Notes under the pieces: model-generated
Database searches by the model: none
What the model saw: only the letters and a program-made list of their open reading frames with translations
What the model was told of the DNA's origin: nothing
Made by a program: the position numbers and the translations under genes
Shown here: positions 1 through 7,150 of the stretch, one piece after another
Position numbering within the stretch: the stretch's first letter is position 1
Layout of the letters: each line of letters opens with the position of its first letter
Origin: CALZKI01 sp045124055
Lineage (GTDB): Bacteria > Bacillota > Clostridia > Lachnospirales > Lachnospiraceae
Reading direction: 5' to 3'
NCBI GenBank assembly: GCA_045124055.1
Contig: JBGVKZ010000002.1
Span: 1-23,588 of the forward strand
DNA: 23,588 nt

Positions 1-38
1 CATGCTCAAAAACAGAAAAACTGGGTGCTTATGGGTTC

Positions 39-67
39 ATTATACGGCAAAAATATGAAATTGTTAA
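39..67 (-). promoter_or_regulatory. Putative sigma-A promoter firing off the left edge
   Basis: On the minus strand a TTAACA box (revcomp at 62-67) is followed after exactly 17 bases by a perfect TATAAT (revcomp at 39-44). It lies just downstream of the LXG gene stop and points leftward out of the window. Between the stop and this promoter is a weak six-pair hairpin (CGGGAT/ATTCCG, about 75-92) followed by TTTTG that could be a poor terminator. The gene served is not visible; in LXG loci the next gene is often an immunity gene, so that is an inference only. Confidence 0.5.
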
Positions 68-96
68 GGTACAAAACGGAATTTAATCCCGCAATT

Positions 97-1590
97 TTAC
101 TGGGGTATTCCATAACTGGAATTTAGTTTTTCATTTAAGTCAATTTCTTTTTTCATTTGATGTGTACTATCAGATACCACATCTTTTGCTCTATCAATAA
201 TCGTTTTTCTAGGTTCTCCATAATTAAGAACAGATGCTATGATACTGCTTCCAACACCTATGAGATTGCCTATTGCTGCACCTACCCTACCCCCAAACAA
301 TCCTCCCAAAAATGCTCCACTACTCTGTAACAACCCATCACTCCCCAGGTCAACAGCTATATCCGTAGCACTATCCATAACTGCATCCACATTACATTCC
401 CATATATCCGTTACAGCATCATACATATTGTCACAAACATCTGCTAACACCGTTATTCCATAACCAACACCATCTAGTATTTTTGCTGTTTGACCTAGCT
501 TTTTGGTGAAGGTTGGAAATCTTTCTTCCTCTACGGCACCCATCATTGCTCTAAAACCTTTTGTATAACCTAGTTCTGTTACTAAACTTGCTGATTTTAC
601 GTTGCCTAGTCCTGTGGATACCAACAGCCCTTTTCCCGTGAGTTTATTGAATTTTGTACTGGTTAGATGCTGCAAATTCATCGAATTAAGCACATTTTTA
701 ATTTCTGTCTGAGACAAACTACCCGAAACAATTCGTACCATCGTATTTCCATTACTTTGAAATACTTTTAGCTTAATTCCTTTTTTACTAAGTTCCACAT
801 AATCCCCCATAGCAATTCCCAAAGCTGATAAAACTTCTGAAAAATTATATGCAAGTTTTAAGCTATTAAGTGCTCCTGCACAACCAACCAATAAATTGTC
901 ATTTTCATCTATGCTCTCTGTCAAGGTAGACATAGACGTATAAAAATTTGTGAGTAAATCTGATAAATCTATATTATTGGAATCATAGTTTATATTTGTT
1001 CCTACAAACATATTCTCCGATATATTTAAAATCTGTTCCATACCATCTAAAACCGCCATTACCTCATTACAATCATTGATATGACGAACATTAAATGACA
1101 TTAATGAATCAATAGTCTGCTGCATTTTATCACGGGCAAGCCTGCTATTTTCTGTAATTTCATTTTCATAGGTAGCATAATCAACTGTCGCTTGAAAAAT
1201 ATCTCCTATGCCTGATAATTGGGAATTTAACTGGGATTTTGTATAGATAAAATCTGATTCTAAAGTATTCATTCTCTGTATCAGATTTCCAATGTGTTCT
1301 GTATCAATAACAGACAATGTGCTCCCATCTACTTCAAGCTTATAGTCATCCAACAACAACCTTAGCTTCACATCTAATTGGGCACAAACTGCCATAATAC
1401 CTAAAATAAGCGATATATGTATATTACTTAGATAATTTTTAATTGCTTCTGCAGTTTCCCCTTTAAATGTATCCAGCTGAATCAGCGTTTCATTTGCCAC
1501 TCTGGTTTGTTCCATTATCTCTATTTCATTGACTAACACCTCGTTTAAGTCAAGAAAACTTTCGTGTATTTCAAAACATGTAAATTTCAT
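97..1590 (-). CDS. LXG-domain T7SS polymorphic toxin-like protein with glycine-zipper C-terminus
   Basis: 497 residues, third gene of a YwqH-YwqI-LXG cassette. The N-terminal half is predicted all-helical with the LXG hallmark around residues 35-60 (F-K-G at 42-44, Tyr53), the part that in this family targets the protein to the Esx/type VII secretion system. The C-terminal part has a Gly/Ala-rich hydrophobic stretch at about 425-456 with repeated GxxxG-like spacing, then a charged tail. No nuclease, NADase or ADP-ribosyltransferase motif is visible. Glycine-zipper LXG effectors such as TelE form membrane pores, so membrane damage is a reasonable inference but not shown. The start is ATG with AAGGGG about 8 bases upstream, 14 bases after the preceding gene. 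No immunity gene is visible inside the window. LXG membership is fairly sure; the toxic activity is less sure. Confidence 0.82.
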   Translation of the reverse strand: MKFTCFEIHESFLDLNEVLVNEIEIMEQTRVANETLIQLDTFKGETAEAIKNYLSNIHISLILGIMAVCAQLDVKLRLLLDDYKLEVDGSTLSVIDTEHIGNLIQRMNTLESDFIYTKSQLNSQLSGIGDIFQATVDYATYENEITENSRLARDKMQQTIDSLMSFNVRHINDCNEVMAVLDGMEQILNISENMFVGTNINYDSNNIDLSDLLTNFYTSMSTLTESIDENDNLLVGCAGALNSLKLAYNFSEVLSALGIAMGDYVELSKKGIKLKVFQSNGNTMVRIVSGSLSQTEIKNVLNSMNLQHLTSTKFNKLTGKGLLVSTGLGNVKSASLVTELGYTKGFRAMMGAVEEERFPTFTKKLGQTAKILDGVGYGITVLADVCDNMYDAVTDIWECNVDAVMDSATDIAVDLGSDGLLQSSGAFLGGLFGGRVGAAIGNLIGVGSSIIASVLNYGEPRKTIIDRAKDVVSDSTHQMKKEIDLNEKLNSSYGIPQ

Positions 1591-1604
1591 AGCATTCCCC
1601 TTGT

Positions 1605-1883
1605 CTATGTAATGGATATATTCTTGTCAGTTTCTAAAAAAGTTTCTCTGACAGCTTTCAAGTTCGGAATATCCTTTTTAAGCAAATTGCTATATCGCTC
1701 TAATATGACTTCTAACTTTGCTACTGTCTCCTGATAGTTTTTTATGCACTCACAATCACTTTGTCCTATATCCAAGTGAAAATACTTTTCTCCTTTACTG
1801 TCTTCTATTCTGACAGATGCCGACTCCAAACCCATTACAGCACTGCCGAACTCGAAATTACTCATCTCTATTGTTTTACTCAT
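1605..1883 (-). CDS. Small helical LXG-partner protein (YwqI/DUF5344-like)
   Basis: 92 residues, predicted largely helical, lacking signal peptide, membrane segment or WXG motif. Position is the main evidence: it sits between a YwqH-like gene and the LXG gene, the order seen in the Bacillus subtilis ywqH-ywqI-ywqJ operon. Proteins in this slot are thought to bind the LXG helical domain and help its recognition by the type VII secretion machine. The residue-level match was not computed, so family assignment rests on size, helicity and context. ATG start with AAAAGGGG upstream; 14 bases follow the preceding stop and 14 precede the LXG start, so all three genes should share one transcript. Confidence 0.65.
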   Translation of the reverse strand: MSKTIEMSNFEFGSAVMGLESASVRIEDSKGEKYFHLDIGQSDCECIKNYQETVAKLEVILERYSNLLKKDIPNLKAVRETFLETDKNISIT

Positions 1884-1897
1884 TCTTTTTCCCCTTT

Positions 1898-2317
1898 TTA
1901 CTTTCCCTTTTTCTTGTCTCTGTCTTCTTGTTGCTTTCTTGCAATCATTTCATCATAATATGCTCTTTCTTCCTTTAGCTGCCTTGCCTTACCTTCAAGC
2001 ATTGTTATTTTTGCATCCAGCTGGGCAACTACATCGGCATATGCCACAGACAATTTCTTGTAGTAATAATCTATTTCATCAGAAAAAATCTCATCAACTT
2101 CAATAATTCTCTTTCCTTCCCAATCGTACCCATTAGAATCCGGGTCTAAATCATTGTGAATTTCCGAAAACGTCTGTCTAACTTCTGCATAGTTATATGT
2201 CAAAATCTGATTGTATTGCTTTCGAGCTTCCTTCAGTCTGCTACACTGACTTTCTACACCACCAAGCATTCCATATACTTGATTTTTCAAAGCAACAAAT
2301 TCTGCTAAACTCGCCAT
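1898..2317 (-). CDS. YwqH-like (DUF5082) helical T7SS accessory protein
   Basis: 139 residues from the ATG at 2317, which has AAAGGGGAG at ideal distance. An in-frame GTG at 2335 lies upstream of that site and is less likely. The protein is a long helical hairpin: an N-terminal helix (1-45), a turn with a Trp-Glu-Gly at about residues 65-70 in a Gly/Asn/Asp-rich context reminiscent of WXG proteins, then a charged coiled-coil helix ending in a Lys-rich tail. It is the first gene of the LXG cassette, with its own promoter 37 bases upstream. By analogy with YwqH it should be an LXG-associated chaperone or co-secreted partner. DUF5082 is assigned by layout and gene order, not by search. Confidence 0.7.
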   Translation of the reverse strand: MASLAEFVALKNQVYGMLGGVESQCSRLKEARKQYNQILTYNYAEVRQTFSEIHNDLDPDSNGYDWEGKRIIEVDEIFSDEIDYYYKKLSVAYADVVAQLDAKITMLEGKARQLKEERAYYDEMIARKQQEDRDKKKGK

Positions 2318-2353
2318 ATTCTCCCCTTTTTTCACGCAAAATATTCTATTAAA

Positions 2354-2382
2354 AGTATATCAGTCTAACTTTGTAAATTCAA
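2354..2382 (-). promoter_or_regulatory. Promoter of the LXG cassette
   Basis: TTGAAT (revcomp at 2377-2382), a 17-base spacer and TATACT (revcomp at 2354-2359) on the minus strand, placing the transcription start near 2347 and the first ATG at 2317. It lies immediately downstream of the terminator of the MerR-like gene, so the cassette is an independent transcription unit. Confidence 0.65.
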
Positions 2383-2383
2383 T

Positions 2384-2439
2384 AAAAAAGTCTCCCATTC
2401 TCATCCGTATCCTATGGACCTTTGAAAATGGAAGACTTT
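2384..2439 (-). terminator. Rho-independent terminator of the MerR-like gene
   Basis: Arms at 2387-2403 and 2423-2439 pair over about 15-17 positions, with two G-U pairs and no break, and are followed on the minus strand by a run of six T (2384-2389). It starts only 5 bases after the stop codon of the upstream gene. Confidence 0.8.
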
Positions 2440-2443
2440 ATAC

Positions 2444-3070
2444 TTATCCCTTATTTCTTCTCCTATTTTTCTTTCTAAGGATTTCATCTAATTGTCTAAA
2501 ATGCTTTTCTTCTCTTTCTATACGATTTTCCTCTCGCTTATCCTCACGCTCTTCTTGTATTCTAAATTGGTAATCCAGTTCCTTTAAAATGGTATCTCTC
2601 ATCTCGGTAAACAATTCCTGATTGCTATCCTGCACTGCCTCTTTAATCAGTTGTTTTAATAAATACTGCAAACGAAGACTCTTTTCTTCCCTACTTTCTT
2701 CCAGTTCCACACTACTAATTTGGGCAGATGGCATATGTACTGGCATCTGTACTGGTGCTTGTGCCGATTCTTGTGCCGGTTCTTGTGCCGGTGCTTGTAC
2801 AGTTTCTGCGAAGGAAGTTTCTTTTACCGTTACCAAATCTGGTATAATCTGTCCATCCTTCATATACATTCGTATTGCCTTAAGTTGAAGTCCTGTATCC
2901 TTCATTTTCTTTACTTCCTTAAAAAACTCTACGTCACTACTGGTATAGTATCTGTGTCCTAATTTGTTTCTTTTAATTGGTAGACCCAATTCTTCCTCCC
3001 AATATCGTAATACATGTGTCTCCACCTGTACCTGCTTTGCCGCATCTGAAATCAAATACGTTTTTTCCAT
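2444..3070 (-). CDS. MerR-type HTH protein with Pro/Gln repeat linker and coiled coil
   Basis: 208 residues from ATG 3070, chosen because AGGAGG lies 8 bases upstream; a longer in-frame extension to 3223 would overlap the dnaB end and has no such site. Residues 4-72 form a MerR winged helix (VLRYWEEELGLPIKRN, then GHRYYTSSDVEFF). Residues 90-115 are a low-complexity Pro/Gln/Ala linker encoded by 12-bp tandem repeats. Residues 120-208 are extremely charged (Glu/Arg/Lys) and predicted coiled coil with a basic end. The layout, an N-terminal MerR fold plus long coiled coil, recalls RacA of Bacillus, which anchors chromosomes, but there is no sequence proof. It follows dnaB, separated by a terminator, and has its own weak promoter candidate. 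It lacks a recognisable effector-binding domain of classical MerR activators. Confidence 0.85.
   Translation of the reverse strand: MEKTYLISDAAKQVQVETHVLRYWEEELGLPIKRNKLGHRYYTSSDVEFFKEVKKMKDTGLQLKAIRMYMKDGQIIPDLVTVKETSFAETVQAPAQEPAQESAQAPVQMPVHMPSAQISSVELEESREEKSLRLQYLLKQLIKEAVQDSNQELFTEMRDTILKELDYQFRIQEEREDKREENRIEREEKHFRQLDEILRKKNRRRNKG
2730..2801. repeat. Six 12-bp tandem repeats inside the MerR-like gene
   Basis: Units begin at 2730, 2742, 2754, 2766, 2778 and 2790 with consensus close to GGTTCTTGTGCC on the plus strand. Each encodes four residues of an x-P-x-Q type linker, so gain or loss of a unit keeps the frame and changes only the linker length. Confidence 0.85.
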
Positions 3071-3094
3071 CCTTTTTTCCTCCTTTTTACACCT

Positions 3095-3124
3095 AGTAAA
3101 TTCTTTTAAACACCTAATTTTCAA
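3095..3124 (-). promoter_or_regulatory. Weak promoter candidate for the MerR-like gene
   Basis: TTGAAA (revcomp at 3119-3124), an 18-base spacer and TTTACT (revcomp at 3095-3100) on the minus strand, between the dnaB terminator and the AGGAGG of the next gene. The -10 box is a poor match. Confidence 0.35.
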
Positions 3125-3130
3125 TATAAT

Positions 3131-3168
3131 AAAAAAAGAGAACATACCTTGTAGGCTTGTCCTCTTTT
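3131..3168 (-). terminator. Rho-independent terminator after dnaB
   Basis: Eleven-pair stem (3134-3144 with 3158-3168, one G-U pair), a 13-base loop and an uninterrupted T run on the minus strand (3131-3137), ten bases after the dnaB stop codon. Confidence 0.85.
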
Positions 3169-3177
3169 GTAAAATCA

Positions 3178-4518
3178 CTAATCTCTTTTCATATTTGCAA
3201 ACTGTGTATAGTTTGGTAACCATACAAGTTCAACTGTGCCGATTGGACCATTTCTCTGCTTAGCAACAATGATTTCGGCTACATTTTTCTTCTCTGTTTC
3301 GTGATTATAATAGTCATCACGATAAATAAACATTACAACGTCCGCATCCTGCTCAATAGCCCCTGATTCACGAAGGTCAGAAAGCATCGGTCTGTGGTCA
3401 GGTCTTTGCTCTACTGCACGACTTAACTGCGAGAGAGCAATTACTGGAACGCTAAGTTCTCTGGCAAGTGCTTTTAAGGAACGGGAAATATCCGAAATTT
3501 CCTGTTGTCTCGAATCCGATTTTCCACTACCACTCATCAACTGTAAATAGTCAATGATAATTAACTTTAAATCATGCTCTAATTTATATTTTCTACATTT
3601 AGAACGCATTTGAGCAATACTGATACCCGGTGTATCATCTATAATCAAATTCGACTGTGCGATTGTTCCTGCACTTTCAATCAATTTCTCCCAATCTGCC
3701 TCGGAAAGCTGTCCGGTTCTTAAATCCTGTGCATCGACCTTTGATTCTAAGGAAAACATACGGTTTACGAGCTGTTCCTTTGACATTTCCAGCGAGAAAA
3801 TAGCAACTGTCATATTCTGCTTAAAAGCTACGTGCTGTGCTATATTTAAAACAAAAGCTGTTTTACCCATAGAAGGACGAGCCGCAATCAAAATTAAATC
3901 CGAAGGCTGTAAGCCTGCTGTTCTCGTATCTAAATCCAAAAATCCGGTCGGAATTCCTGTTACAGAGCCTTTATTTTTTGATGCCTTTTCAATTTTTTCC
4001 ATAGCATTCATTACAACCTGTCTGATTGGAACAAATTCTCCTGTATTTCGCTTCTGAACAAGATTAAATACTCTTTTTTCCGTGTCCTCCAAAATATCTT
4101 CCAAAGGCTCTTTTCCCAAATAACACGTATTTTCAATTTCGTCCATCAAACGAATCAATTTTCTCAAAGTAGACTTTTCTGCCACAATATTCGCATAGGA
4201 TTTTACATTCGCAGAAGTTGGTACTGCAGTAACTAAATCACGCACAAACTCTAAGGAACTTACTTCCGCCGGAACATCTTTTTCCTTCAAGCTATTTTGC
4301 AATGTAACTAAATCTACCGGTTTACCACTTTCATGCAATTCCACCATAGTATCGAATACAACGCCAAATTGCTTATTATAGAAGTCATCACCTGATATAA
4401 TTTCTGATGCAACTACAATCGCCTGAGAATCCATAATCATAGAGCCGATAACCGACTGTTCTGCTTCTATACTATGAGGTAATACCCTTTTTAATAAAGC
4501 TTCTTCCATTTCTGCCAT
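3178..4518 (-). CDS. dnaB: Replicative DNA helicase DnaB
   Basis: 446 residues, full family length. The N-terminal helical domain (about 10-112, starting around HSIEAEQSVIGSM) mediates primase contact; a linker leads to the RecA-like motor (about 180-446). The Walker A is ARPSMGKT at 213-220, with the H1a glutamate in FSLEMS (244), the Walker B aspartate in IIIDYLQL (323), and LSQLSR and GAIEQDADVV further on. It unwinds DNA ahead of the replisome as a hexameric ring using ATP. ATG start with AAGGAG at good spacing, 21 bases after the rplI stop, so it is the last gene of gdpP-rplI-dnaB. No intein or frameshift is seen. Confidence 0.97.
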   Translation of the reverse strand: MAEMEEALLKRVLPHSIEAEQSVIGSMIMDSQAIVVASEIISGDDFYNKQFGVVFDTMVELHESGKPVDLVTLQNSLKEKDVPAEVSSLEFVRDLVTAVPTSANVKSYANIVAEKSTLRKLIRLMDEIENTCYLGKEPLEDILEDTEKRVFNLVQKRNTGEFVPIRQVVMNAMEKIEKASKNKGSVTGIPTGFLDLDTRTAGLQPSDLILIAARPSMGKTAFVLNIAQHVAFKQNMTVAIFSLEMSKEQLVNRMFSLESKVDAQDLRTGQLSEADWEKLIESAGTIAQSNLIIDDTPGISIAQMRSKCRKYKLEHDLKLIIIDYLQLMSGSGKSDSRQQEISDISRSLKALARELSVPVIALSQLSRAVEQRPDHRPMLSDLRESGAIEQDADVVMFIYRDDYYNHETEKKNVAEIIVAKQRNGPIGTVELVWLPNYTQFANMKRD

Positions 4519-4539
4519 GAAGCTTTCTCCTTTTCTATC

Positions 4540-4986
4540 TTACTGTTCTTTTACCTTTACTTTCAGCGTTCCTGTAACCTGAGGATGTAATTTTACTTTT
4601 ACATCAAATGTTCCAAAGGTTTTAATTGGGTCTGTTAAAACAATTTTCTTTTTATCGATTTCTGTGCCACACTGTTCTTTAAAAGCCTGAGCAATTTCTT
4701 TGGAAGATACCGAACCAAATACTTTTCCGCTCTCACCGGCCTTCATAGTTAAAACAACTTCTTTGGTTTCTAAATCTTTTGCCAAGTCTTTTGCTGCTTC
4801 CAAAACTTCTTTTGCAATTTTTTCCTGGTTTGCTTTCTGAAGTTTTAAATCATTCATATTTTTCGCATTTGCCTCAATACCGAGTTTTTTCGGTAAAATG
4901 TAGTTACGTGCGTAACCATCATTTGCCTCAATAATATCCCCTTTTTTCCCTAAGGTTTTTACATCCTGTAATAAAATTATTTTCAT
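4540..4986 (-). CDS. rplI: 50S ribosomal protein L9
   Basis: 148 residues, the usual length. The N-terminal domain opens with MKIILLQDVKTLGKKG and carries the L9 signature GYARNYILPKKLGIEA; a long central helix (about 45-78) links it to the C-terminal rRNA-binding domain ending in a Lys-rich strand. L9 binds 23S rRNA at the L1 stalk base and helps maintain reading frame. Its ATG overlaps the gdpP stop by four bases (ATGA), so translation is probably coupled. The gdpP-rplI-dnaB order is common in Firmicutes. Confidence 0.97.
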   Translation of the reverse strand: MKIILLQDVKTLGKKGDIIEANDGYARNYILPKKLGIEANAKNMNDLKLQKANQEKIAKEVLEAAKDLAKDLETKEVVLTMKAGESGKVFGSVSSKEIAQAFKEQCGTEIDKKKIVLTDPIKTFGTFDVKVKLHPQVTGTLKVKVKEQ

Positions 4987-7037
4987 TCTAAGTCACCTTC
5001 TTCAATCATTGTATCAATCGTCTGCTTCAAGGCAGCAATACCTTCTTCAATAGTTGCACCATCGAACTGACAGCCCGCTACATTCAAATGTCCGCCGCCG
5101 CCAAGTCGTTCCATAATCACCTGAACATTCACTTCATCTATGGAACGGGCACTAACATAAATCTGCCCCTGATAAGCCGTTAAAATAAAACTTGCTCTAA
5201 TACCTTTAATATTCAAAAGTTCATTGGCTGCCTGAGCACCAATAATTGTCGGACTTTGAATATCGTCACTGGTACAGGTTGAAATCGCATAGTAGGTTCG
5301 ATAAATTTCTGCCTGACTTACTGCATCAGCCTTAGCTTTATATTCATTTACATCTTCTCTAAAGAGTTTTCTAACTCTCGTTACATCAGCACCATTTCGT
5401 CTAAGGAAGGCTGCTGCTTCAAAAGTTCTAACACCAGTTTTGGTCATAAAATTGTTGGTATCAATCATAATACCGCTATACATACAATCTGCTTCTTCAT
5501 TAGAGATTTTGATTCCATCACAAATGTACTGTAAAATCTCTGAAACCATTTCACAAGCCGAAGAGGCATAAGCTTCCACATAAGATAATGTGGCATTTTC
5601 AATCGTTTCTGAACCCTGTCTATGATGGTCCAAAACTACAATCGATTTACAAACCTTTAGTAACTCCGGACACTCTGTGATACTTGGTCTATTAACATCA
5701 ACCACCACTAATACCGCATTTTTTTCTGCCAAATCCAATGCTTCCTGACTGGTCACAATCATATTTTCTTCATAATCCGGATTATCTACAAATAAATCTA
5801 CCAGCGGTTTTACAGAAGTACTCACTTCATTTAAAACAATGTGTGCCCTTCTTTCCAAGGTTTTAGCTACCCTATAAATACCAATAGCAGCACCAAAACT
5901 ATCTACATCAGCCAACCTGTGACCCATAATAATTACCTGGTCTTTGGCTGTAATAATTTCCTTTAAAGCATGTGCCTTGACACGTGCTTTTACTCGCGTA
6001 TTTTTCTCTACCTGTTGGCTCTTTCCACCATAGTAAATGATATTTTCCGGAGTCTTTACTACCGCCTGGTCGCCGCCTCGTCCAAGTGCCAAGTCAATGG
6101 CATTTCTGGCAAATTCGCAGTTCTGAGCATAAGTAAGACCATCAAGTCCCAAACCAATACTTACTGTAACCGCCATTTCATTACCAATACTAACGGTTTT
6201 TACATCATCTAATATATCAAAACGCATTTCCTGTAATTGAAGTGCTGCCTTTTTACGCAAAATAATAAGGAATTTGTCCTTTTCAATCTTTCTGGAAATA
6301 CCGTCGATTGCAGAAATATATTTATTGATTTTTCTATCGATTAAAGCGGTTAAAAGAGAACGTCTAACCTCCTCCACGCTTTCCAAGGCTTCCTCATAGT
6401 TATCAATATAAATCATACCAACGCAAAGACTTTGGTCATCAACTTCTTTTAATGCAATCTGCAACGCCGTATTATCAAACATATAAAGAGCAATCAAATA
6501 TCCTTCATAGTCTTTGGCTTCAATAATATCGCTATTTTCAGCCATCTCCTTTAAAGGTATTTTTTTCAACTTCATAGTGTAGTTGCCTTCTTCAAATTCC
6601 ACCATCATTTCAGTTTCATTGATGCCGTCTTCACCTGGTAACTTTTCTTTCGTAACCATGGAAAAAATAGATGTGATGGACTTGTTATAACCCTTTGGCT
6701 TGTGCACTAAATCCTCAAATGCCTTGTTTGTCCAAACAATTTTGCCGCCTTCATCAAGTAGTGCATGTGGCAATTCCAAGTCCCTTAAGAGACGCTTCTG
6801 TATTTGACCATACTGCGTAGCAAAACTAATCAATTCATTCATAATAACCGGTCTATTATACAAAAGCATAAATGCCACAATCGCGAAATAAAATACGGCA
6901 AATGCAGTCAATAAAAGCCCTGCTCTAATATCGATTAAATATACACAAATATTCACTAATAAAAGCACAATGCCCAAATAAACGGAATATTGCATATAAG
7001 TTTTTAATCTGCCTTTTAACTTTACACTGTTTTTCAT
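4983..7037 (-). CDS. gdpP: Cyclic-di-AMP phosphodiesterase GdpP (DHH/DHHA1)
   Basis: 684 residues from ATG 7037, which has AGGAG 7 bases upstream; the in-frame ATG at 7085 lies in the promoter region and is rejected. Two membrane helices (about 14-36 and 39-61) are followed by a PAS domain (85-145), a degenerate GGDEF-like domain (200-330, with no intact GGDEF), a DHH phosphoesterase domain and DHHA1. The DHH metal ligands appear as GHRLADVDS (372-380) and DHH (470-472); the DHHA1 motif GGGGH is at 646-650. It hydrolyses c-di-AMP to pApA at the inner face of the membrane, tuning osmotic and cell-wall homeostasis. All catalytic motifs are present, so it should be active. Confidence 0.96.
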   Translation of the reverse strand: MKNSVKLKGRLKTYMQYSVYLGIVLLLVNICVYLIDIRAGLLLTAFAVFYFAIVAFMLLYNRPVIMNELISFATQYGQIQKRLLRDLELPHALLDEGGKIVWTNKAFEDLVHKPKGYNKSITSIFSMVTKEKLPGEDGINETEMMVEFEEGNYTMKLKKIPLKEMAENSDIIEAKDYEGYLIALYMFDNTALQIALKEVDDQSLCVGMIYIDNYEEALESVEEVRRSLLTALIDRKINKYISAIDGISRKIEKDKFLIILRKKAALQLQEMRFDILDDVKTVSIGNEMAVTVSIGLGLDGLTYAQNCEFARNAIDLALGRGGDQAVVKTPENIIYYGGKSQQVEKNTRVKARVKAHALKEIITAKDQVIIMGHRLADVDSFGAAIGIYRVAKTLERRAHIVLNEVSTSVKPLVDLFVDNPDYEENMIVTSQEALDLAEKNAVLVVVDVNRPSITECPELLKVCKSIVVLDHHRQGSETIENATLSYVEAYASSACEMVSEILQYICDGIKISNEEADCMYSGIMIDTNNFMTKTGVRTFEAAAFLRRNGADVTRVRKLFREDVNEYKAKADAVSQAEIYRTYYAISTCTSDDIQSPTIIGAQAANELLNIKGIRASFILTAYQGQIYVSARSIDEVNVQVIMERLGGGGHLNVAGCQFDGATIEEGIAALKQTIDTMIEEGDLE

Positions 7038-7047
7038 ATCAATCTCC

Positions 7048-7109
7048 TGGTGTGCCATTCGTTGCATACATTGTAAGTATAACATTTTTTCCTAACGAAT
7101 GCCACACCA
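7048..7109. repeat. 16-bp inverted repeat bracketing the gdpP -10 box
   Basis: Arms TGGTGTGCCATTCGTT (7048-7063) and AACGAATGCCACACCA (7094-7109) are inverted copies with one mismatch and a 30-base spacer that contains the probable -10 element. The left arm would be in the transcript next to the ribosome binding site; the right arm lies upstream of the likely start and would not be. It could be a bipartite protein-binding operator or a cruciform-forming sequence. Confidence 0.7.
7076..7084 (-). promoter_or_regulatory. Extended -10 promoter for gdpP-rplI-dnaB
   Basis: The minus strand reads TGTTATACT, a TGn-extended -10 (TATACT, revcomp at 7076-7081). The region 17 bases upstream (TGGCAT) is a poor -35. 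A start near 7069 gives a leader of about 30 bases. The element lies inside the spacer of the inverted repeat at 7048-7109. Confidence 0.45.
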
Positions 7110-7150
7110 TTATTTAGTGATAAAAACGCAAATTGTGACATATTTTGTAT

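Noticed and set aside
1..126. Plus-strand open frame of 41 codons ending at 124-126
   Set aside because: No start in the window, overlaps the LXG gene end on the other strand and has no recognisable motif; kept only as an alternative in the left-edge finding.
239..463. Plus-strand 74-codon frame opposite the LXG gene
   Set aside because: Antisense shadow of the Gly-rich segment with low-complexity Pro/Leu/Ser content and no ribosome site.
2622..2962. Two plus-strand frames rich in Cys, Ala and Gly opposite the MerR-like gene
   Set aside because: They arise from the 12-bp repeats read on the other strand; no ribosome site.
3071..3223. Upstream extension of the MerR-like protein
   Set aside because: It would overlap the dnaB terminator and coding end, and AGGAGG fits the ATG at 3070.
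7038..7085. Upstream start of GdpP
   Set aside because: The extra 16 residues lie across the promoter -10 and one repeat arm; the ATG at 7037 has the ribosome site.
7048..7109. Small transposable element with terminal inverted repeats
   Set aside because: No target duplication flanks the arms (adjacent bases differ) and the interior holds the promoter.
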